The position numbers were made by a program, and so were the translations under genes. Of a stretch of 64,000 nt of DNA, positions 45,941-57,254 are shown in pieces (positions within the stretch are counted from its first letter, which is position 1; each line of letters starts with the position of its first letter). The notes under the pieces are model-generated. The model was not told where the DNA came from and did no database searches. It saw only the letters and a program-made list of their open reading frames with translations. This DNA comes from Cheiracanthium punctorium (lineage: Eukaryota; Arthropoda; Arachnida; Araneae; Cheiracanthiidae): NCBI GenBank assembly GCA_038373885.1, contig JAWZYV010012234.1:248001-312000 (forward strand), given 5' to 3'.

Positions 45941-46100
45941 CGTATTATCCCGGCGGTCCGCCAGGACGAGCGATTTTTTGCCGAGATAAATGCCGGGCAC
46001 ATGAAATTATTAATGGTTTTGAATACGATTGGCAACAGTTTGGCAACTCATTTGACGAAAAAACAGTTTGGCGGGAATGACCGCCGGGATAATACGTAAG
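45937..46100. mobile_element. MITE with perfect 22-bp TIRs (164 bp)
   Basis: 45937-45958 and 46079-46100 are perfect inverted repeats (core TATTATCCCGGCGGTC). If the outer CTTACG is target sequence, the element is 45943-46094 or so with TA duplication. Interior contains GCCGGGCACATG and TTTGGCAACTC. No coding. Confidence 0.85.
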
Positions 46101-46148
46101 ATAAAAGAAAAGTCCAGATGTGTTTCTTAAAGTTCATAAATTTCCAAA

Positions 46149-47105
46149 TCCTACCAATAATATAAATGTGTACGTTTATGTGTTTGGATGTTTTTGACTG
46201 AATCACACAAAAATGGTTGGAAAAATTTGTAATGAAGATAGCTTATGCCCTGGATTAACATACAGGCAACCTTTCAAGCATATAGCATAAATAATTCTTT
46301 TACAGAGACACTCAAAATAATTCTAATGCATTGCGCTCTATAGAAATTTTTTAGCTACTAAACCGATTTTAAAACTTTTTTCACTGATTGAAAGTTACAT
46401 TATTCCTGAGTATTATTGTTTGTGGATTAAGACCGATTGACTGCACTAGGGTCCTAGGCCTATGTGGGGAATTCCTCTGTGTGGAATTTTCTAAGGGATC
46501 CTAGCGCGTATTTTCGCGAGGTTTTGGAAAAAAACACAGATAACTGCGAGCGGCTAGGTCGACAGGCGCTACCGGGGTTTGAACCTGGCACCTCCCGCAT
46601 TCCAGTTTTGAGAACAGAACCTCCAGGACACTGGTGGGACCCTGAGTGTTATAGGCTACCTTTTATGCATATATCACAAATAGTTCTTTTACAGGGATAC
46701 TCATAAGAATTACATTACGCTCTATGTGTATGCACTGAACCGATTCCAAAACTTTTTTCACTGATAGTAAGCTACACTATTCTTGAGTATTATAGGCTAA
46801 AATTCATGCATGTAGCGTAAATAGTTCCTTTACAGGAACACTCAAAACAGTTCGAAAATACTGTCGCAACTGTCTCTATTCGCCAAATGCCTGAAAAAAA
46901 ATCTAAATTTAGTAATTCTGCATACTCTCTTATTTTAAAGAAGTACACTACCATGCATTATACCTCATTTAAAATAAGTAAAAAGGCAAATAATATTTAA
47001 ATGCAGTTTCTTTAGTCGTAAACATATTTGTTATTCACACATGCTTCGTTTCTCTCTGGACCTAATTCTAAAGCCGACGCGGACGAAGTCGCGGGTAGCC
47101 GCTAG
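46149..47105 (+). mobile_element. Short complete Helitron
   Basis: Starts TCCTACCAATAATATAAATG after A; ends with a GACGCGGACGAAGTCGCGGG hairpin region, TAGCCG, then CTAG (47102-47105) and T. 957 bp. Internal 2-3 diverged units with CACTGATxGxAAGxTACA and TTCCTGAGTATTAT. Contains a SINE-like insert. Confidence 0.7.
46545..46650 (-). mobile_element. tRNA-like SINE fragment in the Helitron
   Basis: Minus strand: ACCAGTGTCCTGGAGGTTCT, then CCAGGTTCAAACCCCGGTAG (B-box-like). Separates the Helitron's internal units. Confidence 0.5.
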
Positions 47106-47185
47106 TCTACTATATTTTCGTCCACTCGACGAGAAACGTCTCATGCCGTACCCCACATTACTGAAAAGGACCTTTTTGCCTTTTT

Positions 47186-48005
47186 ACTTTCCGAACATGT
47201 ACCATGTAAGGAAAGTATTGTAATCATGAAAAAATTCGACTTCGAGATTTTGGTGTATTTACACGTTTTGAGGTCTTCTGAATTCATTTATGCTATTTTT
47301 ACGAGATGTATGTGTGTGTGTGTGTGTGTGTGAACACGATAGCTCCTAAACGCGACATTCGATTGAGCTCAAATTGGGTATATATTTTATAAACCACCGT
47401 CGCAAGACCGGTATTGATTTTGGTGTGTATAAGACTTATAGTTTTTCTACAGGGATACGACAAAGATTTCTTTTACATTATGGCCTATGGGGGGAAATTC
47501 TTGAAGGTGCGCTAGCGTTTAAACGGTACATTCGATTGAGCTCAAATTGGTTATACATGTTATAAACCACCATCTAAAGACCGGTATTGATTTTGATGTG
47601 TATAGGACTTATAATTTTTCTACAGGGCTACGACAAAGATTTCTTTTACATTATGGCATATGGGGAGAAATTATTGAAAGTAAGCTAGCGTTGAAACGAT
47701 GCATTCGATTGAGCTTCAGTTTGTTATATATGTTTGAATTATTCATTGATGAAAACTTATTTAAATGTTTGGTGACAGGGGCGTAGCCAGAAATTTTTCA
47801 TGGGGGGGGGGGTTAAGGCTACTACAACTTATATATATGTATACGTGTGTGTGATAATGTAGTGAAGAAAATACATTTTGTAATGCAAAAAATTCCTCAT
47901 GGGGGGGGGGGTTATGACCCCCCTAACCCCCCCCTTGGATACGCCCCTGCTTGGTGATAATCTTAATCGTAAGTGTTCGGAAAGTCGAGTGAAGTCACTC
48001 CAGAT
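47186..48005 (+). repeat. Dispersed repeat (CTTTCCGAACATGTACC start), near full length
   Basis: Starts ACTTTCCGAACATGTACC and ends TGTTCGGAAAGTCGAGTGAA followed by GTCACTCCAG and a T tract. Three internal ~170-bp units. A MITE (47776-47949) is inserted near its 3' end. Inverted ACTTTCCGAACA at both ends suggests a TIR element, but a T-rich tail and lack of a clear target duplication leave this open. Confidence 0.75.
47776..47949. mobile_element. MITE (GGCGTAGCC ends) with 8-bp TSD
   Basis: Ends CAGGGGCGTAGCC / GGATACGCCCCTG, flanked by tttggtga (47768-47775) and cttggtga (47950-47957), an 8-bp duplication with one change. Foldback with G10 and C-rich arms. hAT-like by duplication length. Confidence 0.85.
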
Positions 48006-48400
48006 TTTTTTTTTTTTTTTTTTTGTTTGTTTTTTTTTTGTTACGGTTATCATGTCCTCCTTCCATCTGGACTTTTCATCGACTTCTCGTTTCGCCGCCG
48101 AGCCCCACCCTGCCATGTTTTGGGGATTTTCTAGTTCAAATCGTAACGAGCTCTACCATCATTTCTGCTTCCCGACTTCAAGACTGATCTGCACTGATCC
48201 GGGCCCCTGCCCCCCCCCCTTCACCTCGTGATATGGAACCACATGATGTTTCATCACTCAACACTGGAGATAGAGCGACTTTCGCAAAGGTGCTCCAATA
48301 TGACCATATTTCAGTCAGTCAGTCAGTAACATCTACTATCCAACTGTTATAGCGCGTATCACTGTCTTATATATATATTTGAAAATACCCGTAAAATATA
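48006..48400. other. Unassigned DNA
   Basis: T homopolymers at 48006-48024 and 48031-48039; then balanced-composition DNA with no known gene domain (frame 47899-48231 is not convincing). Confidence 0.35.
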
Positions 48401-49043
48401 CTAGCTGCGTAACCCGACGTTGCCCTAAGTCTTAGGGCATAACTTGCCCCCAAAAGTTATTGTTTGCTTCACTTCCCATCGTTGCAAAGACGCAAATTTG
48501 CTAATTCTCATTCTGTATCCATCGTTGTTTCCCGGCATAGGTCTAAGAATGCTCCAGCTTCTGGGGTAACTACCTTAATAAATGTATTTTACTTACACTC
48601 GGCACAATAACCGTAGAAAAAAGCTTCAATAATTCACTTAAATACTATTTAAAATTCAGAATTAATATAAAAAATTATTCACCGTAAAGAAAAATTAGAC
48701 AATTTGCAAAATGAATTTTTTAATATAAGGGTAATAATTAAAAATGTCCATTTGAAAGTTAATTCTAATATTCCCGTTTCCTTGGAGTACCGACTTGTAA
48801 GCATGTAATTTGTATACTTGAGGCACTGATTATAATCGTATTTGCCTGTTTTAGCACGGGAAAGCGAAACTAGTTTCGCGGTCAAGCTGACCCGGGTTAT
48901 CGTCTTGCAGTCTCGTCTCGCAACTGGAGGTATCGTCACCGCGAGAAATCTCATCTCGTCTCAATGATAAAAAACGCTCAATGATAAAAAATTTCTCTAT
49001 CTGCTAGTAAGCTCTAGACAGTCTCAATAGACTACATCTAAAG
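48401..49043 (-). mobile_element. Helitron 3' terminus (divergent) and flank
   Basis: ACTAGCTGCGTAACCCGACG at 48400 matches the reversed Helitron end, but the hairpin is replaced by GCCCTAAGTCTTAGGGC, an 8-bp stem. 5' end not identified; the limit at 49043 is only the start of the next element. Confidence 0.5.
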
Positions 49044-49136
49044 TAGGGATGGACGCGAGACGACTTTTTGCGAGACGGGACAGAGATTTACAGCTTTTTT
49101 GCGAGACGATAATTTTTCGTCTCGCGTCCATCCCTA
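49044..49136. mobile_element. hAT-type MITE (TAGGGATGG ends), short form
   Basis: TIRs TAGGGATGGACGCGAGACGA / TTCGTCTCGCGTCCATCCCTA (first 18-20 bases), 93 bp; the shortest of three copies. The flanks share only aag, so the duplication has decayed. Confidence 0.8.
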
Positions 49137-49566
49137 AAGTTTTTTATCGTAACGTTTTTGATAAAAAAAACTTTAGTTTTAAAGTTTTTTATCATTGATG
49201 AACATCATAAAGTTTTTTTATCGTTGAGTATTTCAGACCTGTATTCTTTTATTATATTTAAACTGAAATATTTTTAAAATACTGTTTATTCCGTTTACAT
49301 TTACTGAAAGTTGGTAACTAAACAGCAAACGTAGTTACAAAATGTAATTTGAAAGTTTGAAATCCATGCAGAAGTTTAAAGATGATTTTCAAAAAGAAAT
49401 ATAAATAAGTAGGGCATTGGACAACTGAAAATAATAAACCATAATTTAAGTTCCACATTAACGAAAATCACTATCTCCACTTTAGGGTAACGTTTTCTTT
49501 GTTGCATATTTTATTTAGATCAAATACCCCCGCCCCCTCCTAAAAAAAAAAAATTGCTTTATAAGG
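49137..49566. other. Unassigned AT-rich DNA
   Basis: Inverted AAAGTTTTTTATCGTAACG-like blocks between 49137 and 49225 form a weak foldback. No gene. Confidence 0.4.
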
Positions 49567-50034
49567 CAGAGGTTCCCAAACTTTTTTCGCAGTGGCACCC
49601 TTATCAGGCTAAAAACATTTCACGGCACCCCTTTAACGCTACAAACTTTTGCGGCAGGTTACTTTTAAAGCAATTAGGTTAGAATGAAACAGTTAGGTTA
49701 GCATGAAGGTTAGAACGAAAAAGTTTGGATACATTTTGCACTAATTCTTTTATGTTGTTTATTGGTCTAAATATAAGAAAGTACTCTCTTGGGAAAGGGA
49801 TATAGAATTTTGACATCCCCTACCATTTCAGGGAGTTCCTGGAAAAGAGAGGCTACTGGACACTGAACTCTCACGAACTTGACTGAAATATATTTTATTT
49901 TCGCCCACTTGGTCATCGACTTGGCTAACTTTTTTGTGGGACACCGGTTCAGGGGAAATTATTTGATTATACTCCACCAAAACACTTTTCTTGATTATCT
50001 CCACGGAAGCCCTGGCATACGCTCGCGGCACCAT
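49567..50034. mobile_element. hAT-type MITE (CAGAGGTTCCCAAAC start), right end lost
   Basis: Homologous to 29737-30123 (CTCTCTTGGGAAAGGGATAT, GGAGTTCCTG, GCATACGCTCGCGGCACC) but stops before the right TIR. Confidence 0.8.
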
Positions 50035-50321
50035 TGTTTTCTTTCAAAAAACCGAATCTCTAAAGTACGTTTTCAAGAATGACTGCCCATAGAGTGCGAT
50101 GTATTTGATTTTTTTCTCTCCTGTAAAAGACTGTAAATGCCACTTACACTATTTTCAATAGGGTACATCTTACTGTACATAGAAAAAAAAATTTCGCACA
50201 TATCGGTGTATATTTACGGCAGTTAGAACATTGGACGGGTGGGCAACAGAACGGACAAACAAATTGCAATCATTCAAACTTGTTGGTAAGTTAAAAATAT
50301 AAATATTAATTTTATATAACA
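50035..50321. other. Unassigned DNA
   Basis: Nothing recognised. Confidence 0.4.
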
Positions 50322-50655
50322 CTAGCTGCGTGCCCGTTCTTCGCACGGTAGGAAACGAAAATTTTCCTTACATGTGGAATTGGAATTTATTTATGATGTG
50401 GAATTAAAAAAAAGAAAAGAGCAAAATTATTTGACTCTTGATGTAAAGTTTGCGTCATGAGTAGTAACCTGGCATCATTGCAGTATAATGACTCAAAAAA
50501 CTACGTCAGTGTCATTGACTATCACAAAAATTGGAAAGCTTAATGGTTAGCAGAGAACTCCTGGCTTTCAAAATGTCTTATTTCTACATCATACTGTTTT
50601 TTAGGCTCAAGTTGTAGCATTAAATACCTAAGACAGTACATGAAATGGACAACCA
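50322..50655 (-). mobile_element. Helitron 3' part
   Basis: ACTAGCTGCGTGCCCGTTCT at 50321 (reversed terminus, hairpin CCCGTTCTTCGCACGG). About 330 bp match 9440-9780, then the sequence is interrupted by a dispersed repeat at 50661. Confidence 0.8.
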
Positions 50656-50660
50656 TTTAT

Positions 50661-50790
50661 TTCTTTCCGAACATGTACCATATAAGGAAAGTATTGTAAT
50701 CATGAAAAAATTCGACTTTGAGATTTTGGTGTATTTACACGTTTTGAGATCTTCTGAATTCATTTATGCTATTTTCAAGAGATGTTTTTA
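50661..50790 (+). repeat. Dispersed repeat (CTTTCCGAACATGTACC start), 5' fragment
   Basis: First ~130 bp of the family at 47186 (CTTTCCGAACATGTACCATA, TTTATGCTATTTTCAAGAGA), then truncated at the next Helitron end. Confidence 0.75.
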
Positions 50791-50792
50791 AA

Positions 50793-52944
50793 ATAGCTGC
50801 GCACCCGCTCTTCATACGGGAAGAAGCGAATATTTTACTACTAAAATCATATCTGCATGTGACAAAACAGAATTTCATTTTTAAAAAAGTTCAAGTAATC
50901 TCCTCTGTTGAAATTACTGCGGGATATATTAACGCAAATTAGAATTACTTTTCGTTTAGTTGGTTGTAAGACAACCATTGAAAAAGGATAAACACTTTTA
51001 ATTTCATGAAATACTTATTAACGTGGTATATTGTGATTTATTCATATTATCCTTACAAATCTAATAATACTACCTATTACATACATTAATACTATCTATC
51101 TTCGCTTCTCCCTTGGCCCCAATGGGATGTTTTGATTCTATGGCGATTCTTTGCAACTTACGCATTAGCATAAATAATAATCATTTCACATAATGGTTGC
51201 ATTAAATGAAACTCTCCATATATATTTAATTTATACATAGTTTTATAAGATTGGCGTATTTAGCGCCGCAAACCATTTCATCTTACCGTGGGGAGAAAAT
51301 ATCCAAGGGGTGCCATTTTAAATATCCACGTATCTAATATAGCAATATCTTTTATATCCTCCATAGTCCTGTCTCCTGAAAAACATCAAACTGTGTAATC
51401 TCGAGGAGCTACTTATTCCCATTTTAATTGTGACAGGGCGTTAGAGTTGCAGAGTTTACAAATTTCACGCTTTTTTTTTAATTTATGACGTCACTGTTTG
51501 ACTGCCGTAAAGGATACCCCGGTAGATTGAGAGAGTTAATTTCGATATTTCGCATAATTGTTTTCAAACGGTATCATTAAAACTTTGCGTTCACGCTTAA
51601 ACCCAAAGAGCGAAAAAAAAAAAACGATACATCGCGGAGCGATCAGTTTCCATGGAAACCGACAGGTTTTTCCGCGAAAGTGCTCATTAAGTAGTCTTTT
51701 TTTCTGAGAACTTCTTCTTCCCTTCCTGTTTTTTCGGAGAACTTCCGTACTCGCTTATTGTTATATTCCGCTCCGCTCTTGTAATCGAAAAACGCTCCTA
51801 AAGGAGAAGCTCACTTTTGAAAACTGGCTCACTTTTCGCTCCGACTGATCGAATTTCGCTCGTTAAGCGTGGGACCTTTATGGAGGAACGTAATTCAACG
51901 TTAAAATAAAACTATACTCGCAACCTGCATGCGTATGTTAGGCAACACCTGCGCTAAATTAAATGCCAAAAATAAAAATAGTAAATAGAAAAATTTTAAT
52001 ATATCGCGCTTTGAAACGAACTTTGTAACTTTTAAAATGAACATTTTCAGCGCCGTGAAAACATTTCAATTTTTAAATAAGCACCGGATTAAAATACCAC
52101 TTCTAATAATAATAATCGTGAATTTCTTAGTTTATTTCTACAATAAATTTTAATCAAAATATCGTCTCCCTGTGTTGAAAAGAGAGCTGGAATAAATGAG
52201 TTAAAATTATGGCGTAAATTTTACGTATCTTAAAGCATTTGACGTCATAGATCTTCACTTGCGAATTGAAATTCTGATATCCCATTTAAAAACTCGATTG
52301 GTTGAAAAAAACCCATTTTTCTAATCCTTTCTGTGGCAACAACCGAACATAAATTCTCGTGCCGTGATCGCAATGTAATGAATGGCGTAAGATCGCGTTG
52401 ATGCTATTGAATTCTAAACATTAGGCTGCATTAAAATTCGTAAAAAATCATCAAATTTACATAATTTTTTCGTTTTTATTTTAAAAGAGGGAGAAAAGAA
52501 TGTTTCACGATTTGTCAAAATATCTAAAAGTTCTGACGGATAGAATTCAAGATGCGACAGTTTTAAAATTATTTTACGAAAAAAAATCGCGAAGCAGATG
52601 TTTAGTAAAAAAATTCCTAAAAATCGGTAAATCATGTTACGTATTCAGAACAAACTGTTTTTAAAAGAAAATTTTCTCCTCTATCCGATGATATAAATGC
52701 CGTTTTGCTGCGAGCGTAATTTCCGCCGTCATTACGAATTAGGTGAGAAAAAATGCCAAAAATCGCATAAAACATAAAATAAAAAAAATCTAGGTCGAAT
52801 TTTGAAAAAATCGCTTCGAGGTGCACAACTACATATTTACATCTTCCCGAATACCAAGTTTGGTGTTTCTAGGTGTAGCCGTTTGTCCGTAACGCTGCCG
52901 ACACACACACACACACAGACACCTTCTTTTATAATAAGTAGAGA
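50793..52944 (-). mobile_element. Non-autonomous Helitron (2.15 kb)
   Basis: Minus strand 5' end TCTCTACTTATTATAAAAG (52944 inward, A before it). 3' side has CCCGTATGAAGAGCGGG hairpin, then GCGCAG and CTAT (50796-50793), one base off the canonical CTAG. No Rep/helicase frame. Contains the GGCGTATTTAGCGCCGC module at 51249. Confidence 0.75.
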
Positions 52945-52945
52945 T

Positions 52946-53676
52946 TAAAGCATTTGGCGTCATAGATCCTCACTTGCGAATTGAAATTCCGATATCCCAT
53001 TTAAAAACTGGATTAGTTGAGAAAACCCTTTTTCTAATCCTTTCTGTGGCAACAACCGAAGATAAATTCTCGTGCCGTGATCGCAATGTTTGAATGGCGT
53101 AAGATCGCTTTGATGCTATTAAATTCTAAACATTGGGCTGCATTAAAATTCGTAAAAAATCATCTAATTTACATAATTTTTTCATTTTTGTTTTAAAAGA
53201 GGGAGAAAAGAATGTTTCACGATTTGTCAAAATATCAAAAAGTTATGACGGATAGAATTCAAGATGCGACAGTTTTAAAATTATTTTACGAAACAATTCG
53301 CCGAAGCAAATGCTTAGTAAAAAAATTCCTAAAAATCGGTAAATCATGTTACGTATTCAGAACAAACTGTTTTTAAAAGAAAATTTTCTCCTCTATCCGA
53401 TGATACAAATGCCGTTTTGCTGCGAGCGTAATTTCCGCCGTCATTACGAATTGGGTGAGAAAAAATGCCAAAAATCACGTAAAACATAAAATTAAAAAAA
53501 TTCTAGGTCGAATTTTGAAAAAATCGCTTCGAGGTGCACAACTACATATTTACATCTTCCCGAGTACCAAATTTGGTGTTTCTAGGTATAGCGGTTTGTC
53601 CGTAACGCTGCCGACAGACACACGCACACACACACACACACACACAGACACCTTCTTTTATAATAAGTAGAGTAGA
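52946..53676 (-). mobile_element. Helitron 5' segment, tandem partial copy
   Basis: ~730 bp repeating 52233-52944 of the neighbouring Helitron (AGCATTTGGCGTCATAGATC, GGCAACAACCGAA, GACGGATAGAATTCAAGATG). Its own 5' end TCTACTCTACTTATTATAAA is at 53676 inward. Head-to-tail with the upstream copy. Confidence 0.8.
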
Positions 53677-54138
53677 TAAGTAGAAGAGAAGAAGAAGAAG
53701 TCTGTGTGTGTCTGTCGGCAGCGTTACGGACAAACCGCTATACCTAGAAGCACCAAATTTGGTACTCGGGAAGATGTAAATATGTAGTTGTGCACCTCGA
53801 AGCGATTTTTTCAAAATTCGACCTAGAATTTTTTTAATTTTATGTTTTACGTGATTTTTGGCATTTTTTCTCACCCAATTCGTAATGACGGCGGAAATTA
53901 CGCTCGCAGCAAAACGGCATTTGTATCATCGGATAGAGGAGAAAATTTTCTTTTAAAAACAGTTTGTTCTGAATACGTAACATGATTTACCGATTTTTAG
54001 GAATTTTTTTACTAAGCATTTGCTTCGGCGAATTGTTTCGTAAAATAATTTTAAAACTGTCGCATCTTGAATTCTATCCGTCATAACTTTTTGATATTTT
54101 GACAAATCGTGAAACATTCTTTTCTCTCTCTTTTAATT
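53192..54138. repeat. Inverted repeat, ~440-bp near-identical arms
   Basis: 53192-53632 is repeated in reverse at 53701-54138 with only a few differences (for example in the CA/TG tract and GAGGGAG against GAGAGAG). Spacer ~70 bp includes CA repeats and GAAGAAGAAGAAG. Frames mirrored on both arms (53455-53670, 53542-53874) are not genes. Confidence 0.9.
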
Positions 54139-54159
54139 TATAATAAGTAGAGACTAGTG

Positions 54160-54333
54160 GCCAAGGCCCTTGACTTGCTACGCTCGCTTTTCGTATGAGG
54201 CATTCGGCCCCTAAAAAGGCTTATTCATAAACAAGGCATAATTTCAAAAAACAAAACCCAAAGGTTGGATCAGATAGAATGTTACCGAGCCACACATTGC
54301 TTGGAAAAAACACTCAAATTACTGATGTTAAAC
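54160..54333. other. Unassigned DNA
   Basis: Nothing recognised. Confidence 0.4.
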
Positions 54334-54491
54334 GATAAAGTAAATAAAAAACTTTGTAAAAAACACACATAAGATGATATAGGTAAGAAGATACGTACAT
54401 TTCGACCAACAATTTTTGGTCGAAACGTACGTATCTTCTTACCTATAACATCTTATGTGTGTTTTTTACGAAGTTTTTTATTTACTTTATC
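54334..54491. repeat. 158-bp hairpin with ~74-bp arms
   Basis: GATAAAGTAAATAAAAAACT... pairs with ...AGTTTTTTATTTACTTTATC, with three mismatches and an ~9-base loop (ACAATTTTT) flanked by TTTCGACCA / TGGTCGAAA. The short direct phrase CACACATTGCTTGG lies on both sides (54290 and 54491), 14 bp. Confidence 0.85.
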
Positions 54492-54681
54492 ACACATTGC
54501 TTGGTTCTTGCATGTTGCTTGGAACATAAAAATTCAAACTTCGCACTATTTTTAATTATGTGAAAAACATGGAACACCTTGCGTATTAGCCAATTATGAC
54601 GAATTTTCATAAATTTGAGATTTGCGTATATGGATAGATAATAATTATCTCTAGGAAAACAGTACTTCATATGTGTTCTTT

Positions 54682-54914
54682 CACTGCAAAAAAAAAAGTC
54701 TGTTAAACTGAGAGAAAAAACTGTCAGCCAGGACGGCAGTTTATTTCCGTATATTTTACAGAAATCTTCCGTATTTTTTCCCGTATACTGAAGATTTCTG
54801 TAAAATAAACTGAGAATATGTAAAATTTACGGAAGACTTCTGTAAAAAAAACGGAAATAAACTTCCTGGCTGACAGTTTTTTTCTGTAAATTTGACAGAC
54901 TTTTTTTTGCAGTG
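54682..54914. mobile_element. MITE with CACTGCAAAAA / TTTTTGCAGTG ends
   Basis: Ends CACTGCAAAAAAAAAAGTCT / AGACTTTTTTTTGCAGTG, then GTCAGCCAGGACGGCAG facing CCTGGCTGACAG; internal TTACAGAAATCTTCCGTA/ACGGAAGACTTCTGTAAA repeats. 233 bp foldback. Superfamily not determined. Confidence 0.85.
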
Positions 54915-56632
54915 TTGATAAAAACTACGGAACAGCTAGGATAGCTTACCACCAATGGTGACTTTTCATTCTTTGGCAATTTACACATGTTCACAACCTG
55001 TAATTGCTGCTTATTTAAGGTTCCCGGAAAACCATTATCCATATTTTCATGTGCATAATCCTTTGCAGATTGGCGTATTTAGCACCACGAATTATATCAT
55101 CTCGCCGCGCTGGCAAATATCCAAACTATAACAGCTAAAATGGCATAGTTAACGCCACCAAATATTTCTACTGGTAGCAAATACTCCAGCACGACCGAAC
55201 CGGCTTTAAAATAATCTGCATTTTAATTATTTTTCACTTTCAAGATATTAGGTTCTAACATTTTTGAATTCGTGGTTTAGATTTACCCTGCTTAGAAAGA
55301 TACCATTTTGCCAGATCGTACCTAATGCCAAGATGGCGCTTTTAAAATCAGTTACAATTAATTATTCTGTTTTAGAAAAACGAATAATCGCTAATTCTAA
55401 CTCCTGTTGTCTAAGCGAACTTCATATTTGAAAATTTTCAACTTTATGTAACACACTTTGAGTTATTTATTTCATTTACTTTTTAATTTGGCGTAAAATG
55501 GGTGTAATTCTATTTCATGTTTGTCAATTTCACGCGATTCTACATACTTGGAATTGCTTTGTTGAAAAGGAATGAATGATTTTATGCCAAATCTGGTAAC
55601 CATTATGTTTTATTTTTTCAGTTTTTTTATTAATGTCTTCTAAAATAATTCGATTTTCGAAATTTAAGTCAGCTTATCAGGTTCCTCGGAATTTTCCGAA
55701 TCCGTGGTCATGTTTCTCGAAATTCAAATCCCCACGGTTTAGGAGAAGATAGCCGAACAAGCTCTTGACAGCGAAGGCGGTTACTTTTTTTTAGAATAGA
55801 ACGATAACGGTATCGGACGAACACGGAGAGCGAGAAATTTATTCTTTTAAGGGTTAGCAGTCTAAAATTCATTTTTCAAGCACTAAAAATTAAAGTTTGT
55901 AATTTTATTCCATGTAAATCCGTTAACCCGTTTTGGGTACTTACACATTAACTGATTTTCGTCGGTCGGAGAAATTCCACTTACGCAACCCCCCTGCTAC
56001 GCAGATAGCCCTTAGCCATTCCTTAACGAAACACAAAACACTAAATCGGTTCATTACAGCGCGAGTAACGAATTTTCAAAATTCCCAATTTTCGAAATTT
56101 TCGATTACCGCCAAATAATGAAAATAGCGCCAATCTCGGTTCATTTTTCAAAGCATTTTTTCGTACCGTATTTGCCAATTTATCGCAAAAGTCGGCGACA
56201 TTTGGCGCAATTTGAGGGCGCCACTAGATCGTCGTCCGATTATTAGCTAATTATATATTGTAGGTTACTGTATTATATGCTTTAAATTGATCTGTCTCTA
56301 AATTGCCAAATCTGGGTAATATCTGTCTCTAAATTGCCAATGACCGTATTTTATTTGAATTGTTTTGAGTGCTCTTTGTAGAAGATCTATTTAACTATAC
56401 AGACACTATTTTCGCTGAAAAGTTTCATCTTGTAATCCTTAACAACATATATCAATTTTGTTTCATTTCAAATAGCAAAATATCTCTTAAACTAGAAGTC
56501 GAAGCCTGTTGTGAAGGAAATTGCAACGGGCTCTAGGAAAAAAAAACGTTTGACGAAAGTGTGTCCACACTTACTATATTTGATCTTCGTCCACCTAAAA
56601 TAAATAACTTCATATTCAGTTATTATTATATA
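54915..56632. other. Unassigned AT-rich DNA
   Basis: The GGCGTATTTAGCACCACG module lies at 55063-55140. No gene found; TTGGCGCxATTTGAGGGCG at 56200-56215 and repeated CTGTCTCTAAATTGCCAA (56292, 56325) are minor repeats. Confidence 0.4.
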
Positions 56633-56686
56633 CTAGCTGCGTGCCCGTTCTTCGCACGATAGGAAACGAATATTTTCTTAAAATAT
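56633..56686 (-). mobile_element. Helitron 3' end, left of the Gypsy insertion
   Basis: ACTAGCTGCGTGCCCGTTCT at 56632 is a reversed Helitron terminus. The element resumes after the Gypsy copy at 61284, judged by homology to 50793-51330 (TTCAAGTAGTCCCTTTGGTG, TTAGTTGTAAG). Confidence 0.8.
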
Positions 56687-57189
56687 TGTTGCGAAATAAT
56701 TACTTAATTTGCTCCCATATTGCATGCGCCGCCGTGAAACTAGTTTTACAGGCATAATAGCGGAGTCCTTAGGTATTGGTAAACCTGTGGAAGTAACCCT
56801 GTAGTCTTGGCAACAAACTTGGCAATCGTCTTGGCGAATTGGCGGCGGATTTGGCGACAAATGGTGGCTTCTAGAAAATTCATGTCTCGAGACCGTATTT
56901 CAATTTGAAGATTGTTCCAGAAATTTCTCGGCAATTCTGGTGACGTCACCATCTCTATAAAAGCACTAGGATTTCTCTCAGGTGAGTGATAGACTTTGAA
57001 GCGCACGGTTGATTCTGTGAAATGAATAGCGTTATTGTTGTGCTTATTTATGATTTTACTTAGTGCATGTTAATGTTTCTTGTATTATTTTGAGCTGTTG
57101 AGCTGCGAGCCGTGAAATAAAGTGTTGTTTTTGTTTACTGTGCTCATTGGACTGCTTTAAAATACACCCACTTGGCGATTTTCGTAACA
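56687..57189 (+). mobile_element. Gypsy 5' LTR (503 bp)
   Basis: TGTTGCG...CGTAACA. TATA-like CTATAAAAGC at about 56955, poly(A) signal AATAAAG at about 57117. The LTR is nearly the same as 60871-61283. Flanked on the left by atat. Confidence 0.88.
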
Positions 57190-57190
57190 T

Positions 57191-57208
57191 TGGTGTCAGG
57201 AAGTAGGA
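57191..57208 (+). promoter_or_regulatory. Primer-binding site (probably tRNA-Leu)
   Basis: TGGTGTCAGGAAGTAGGA begins one base after the LTR. TGGTGTCAGGA matches the complement of the 3' end of many tRNA-Leu; the rest has one extra base and a change. Confidence 0.6.
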
Positions 57209-57254
57209 TCAGAATCTGTTTGAATGCTATTAACCAGAGCAGCCATGGGATAAA

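Noticed and set aside
47899..48231. 110-codon frame as a gene
   Set aside because: It spans a MITE, a dispersed-repeat end and T homopolymers.
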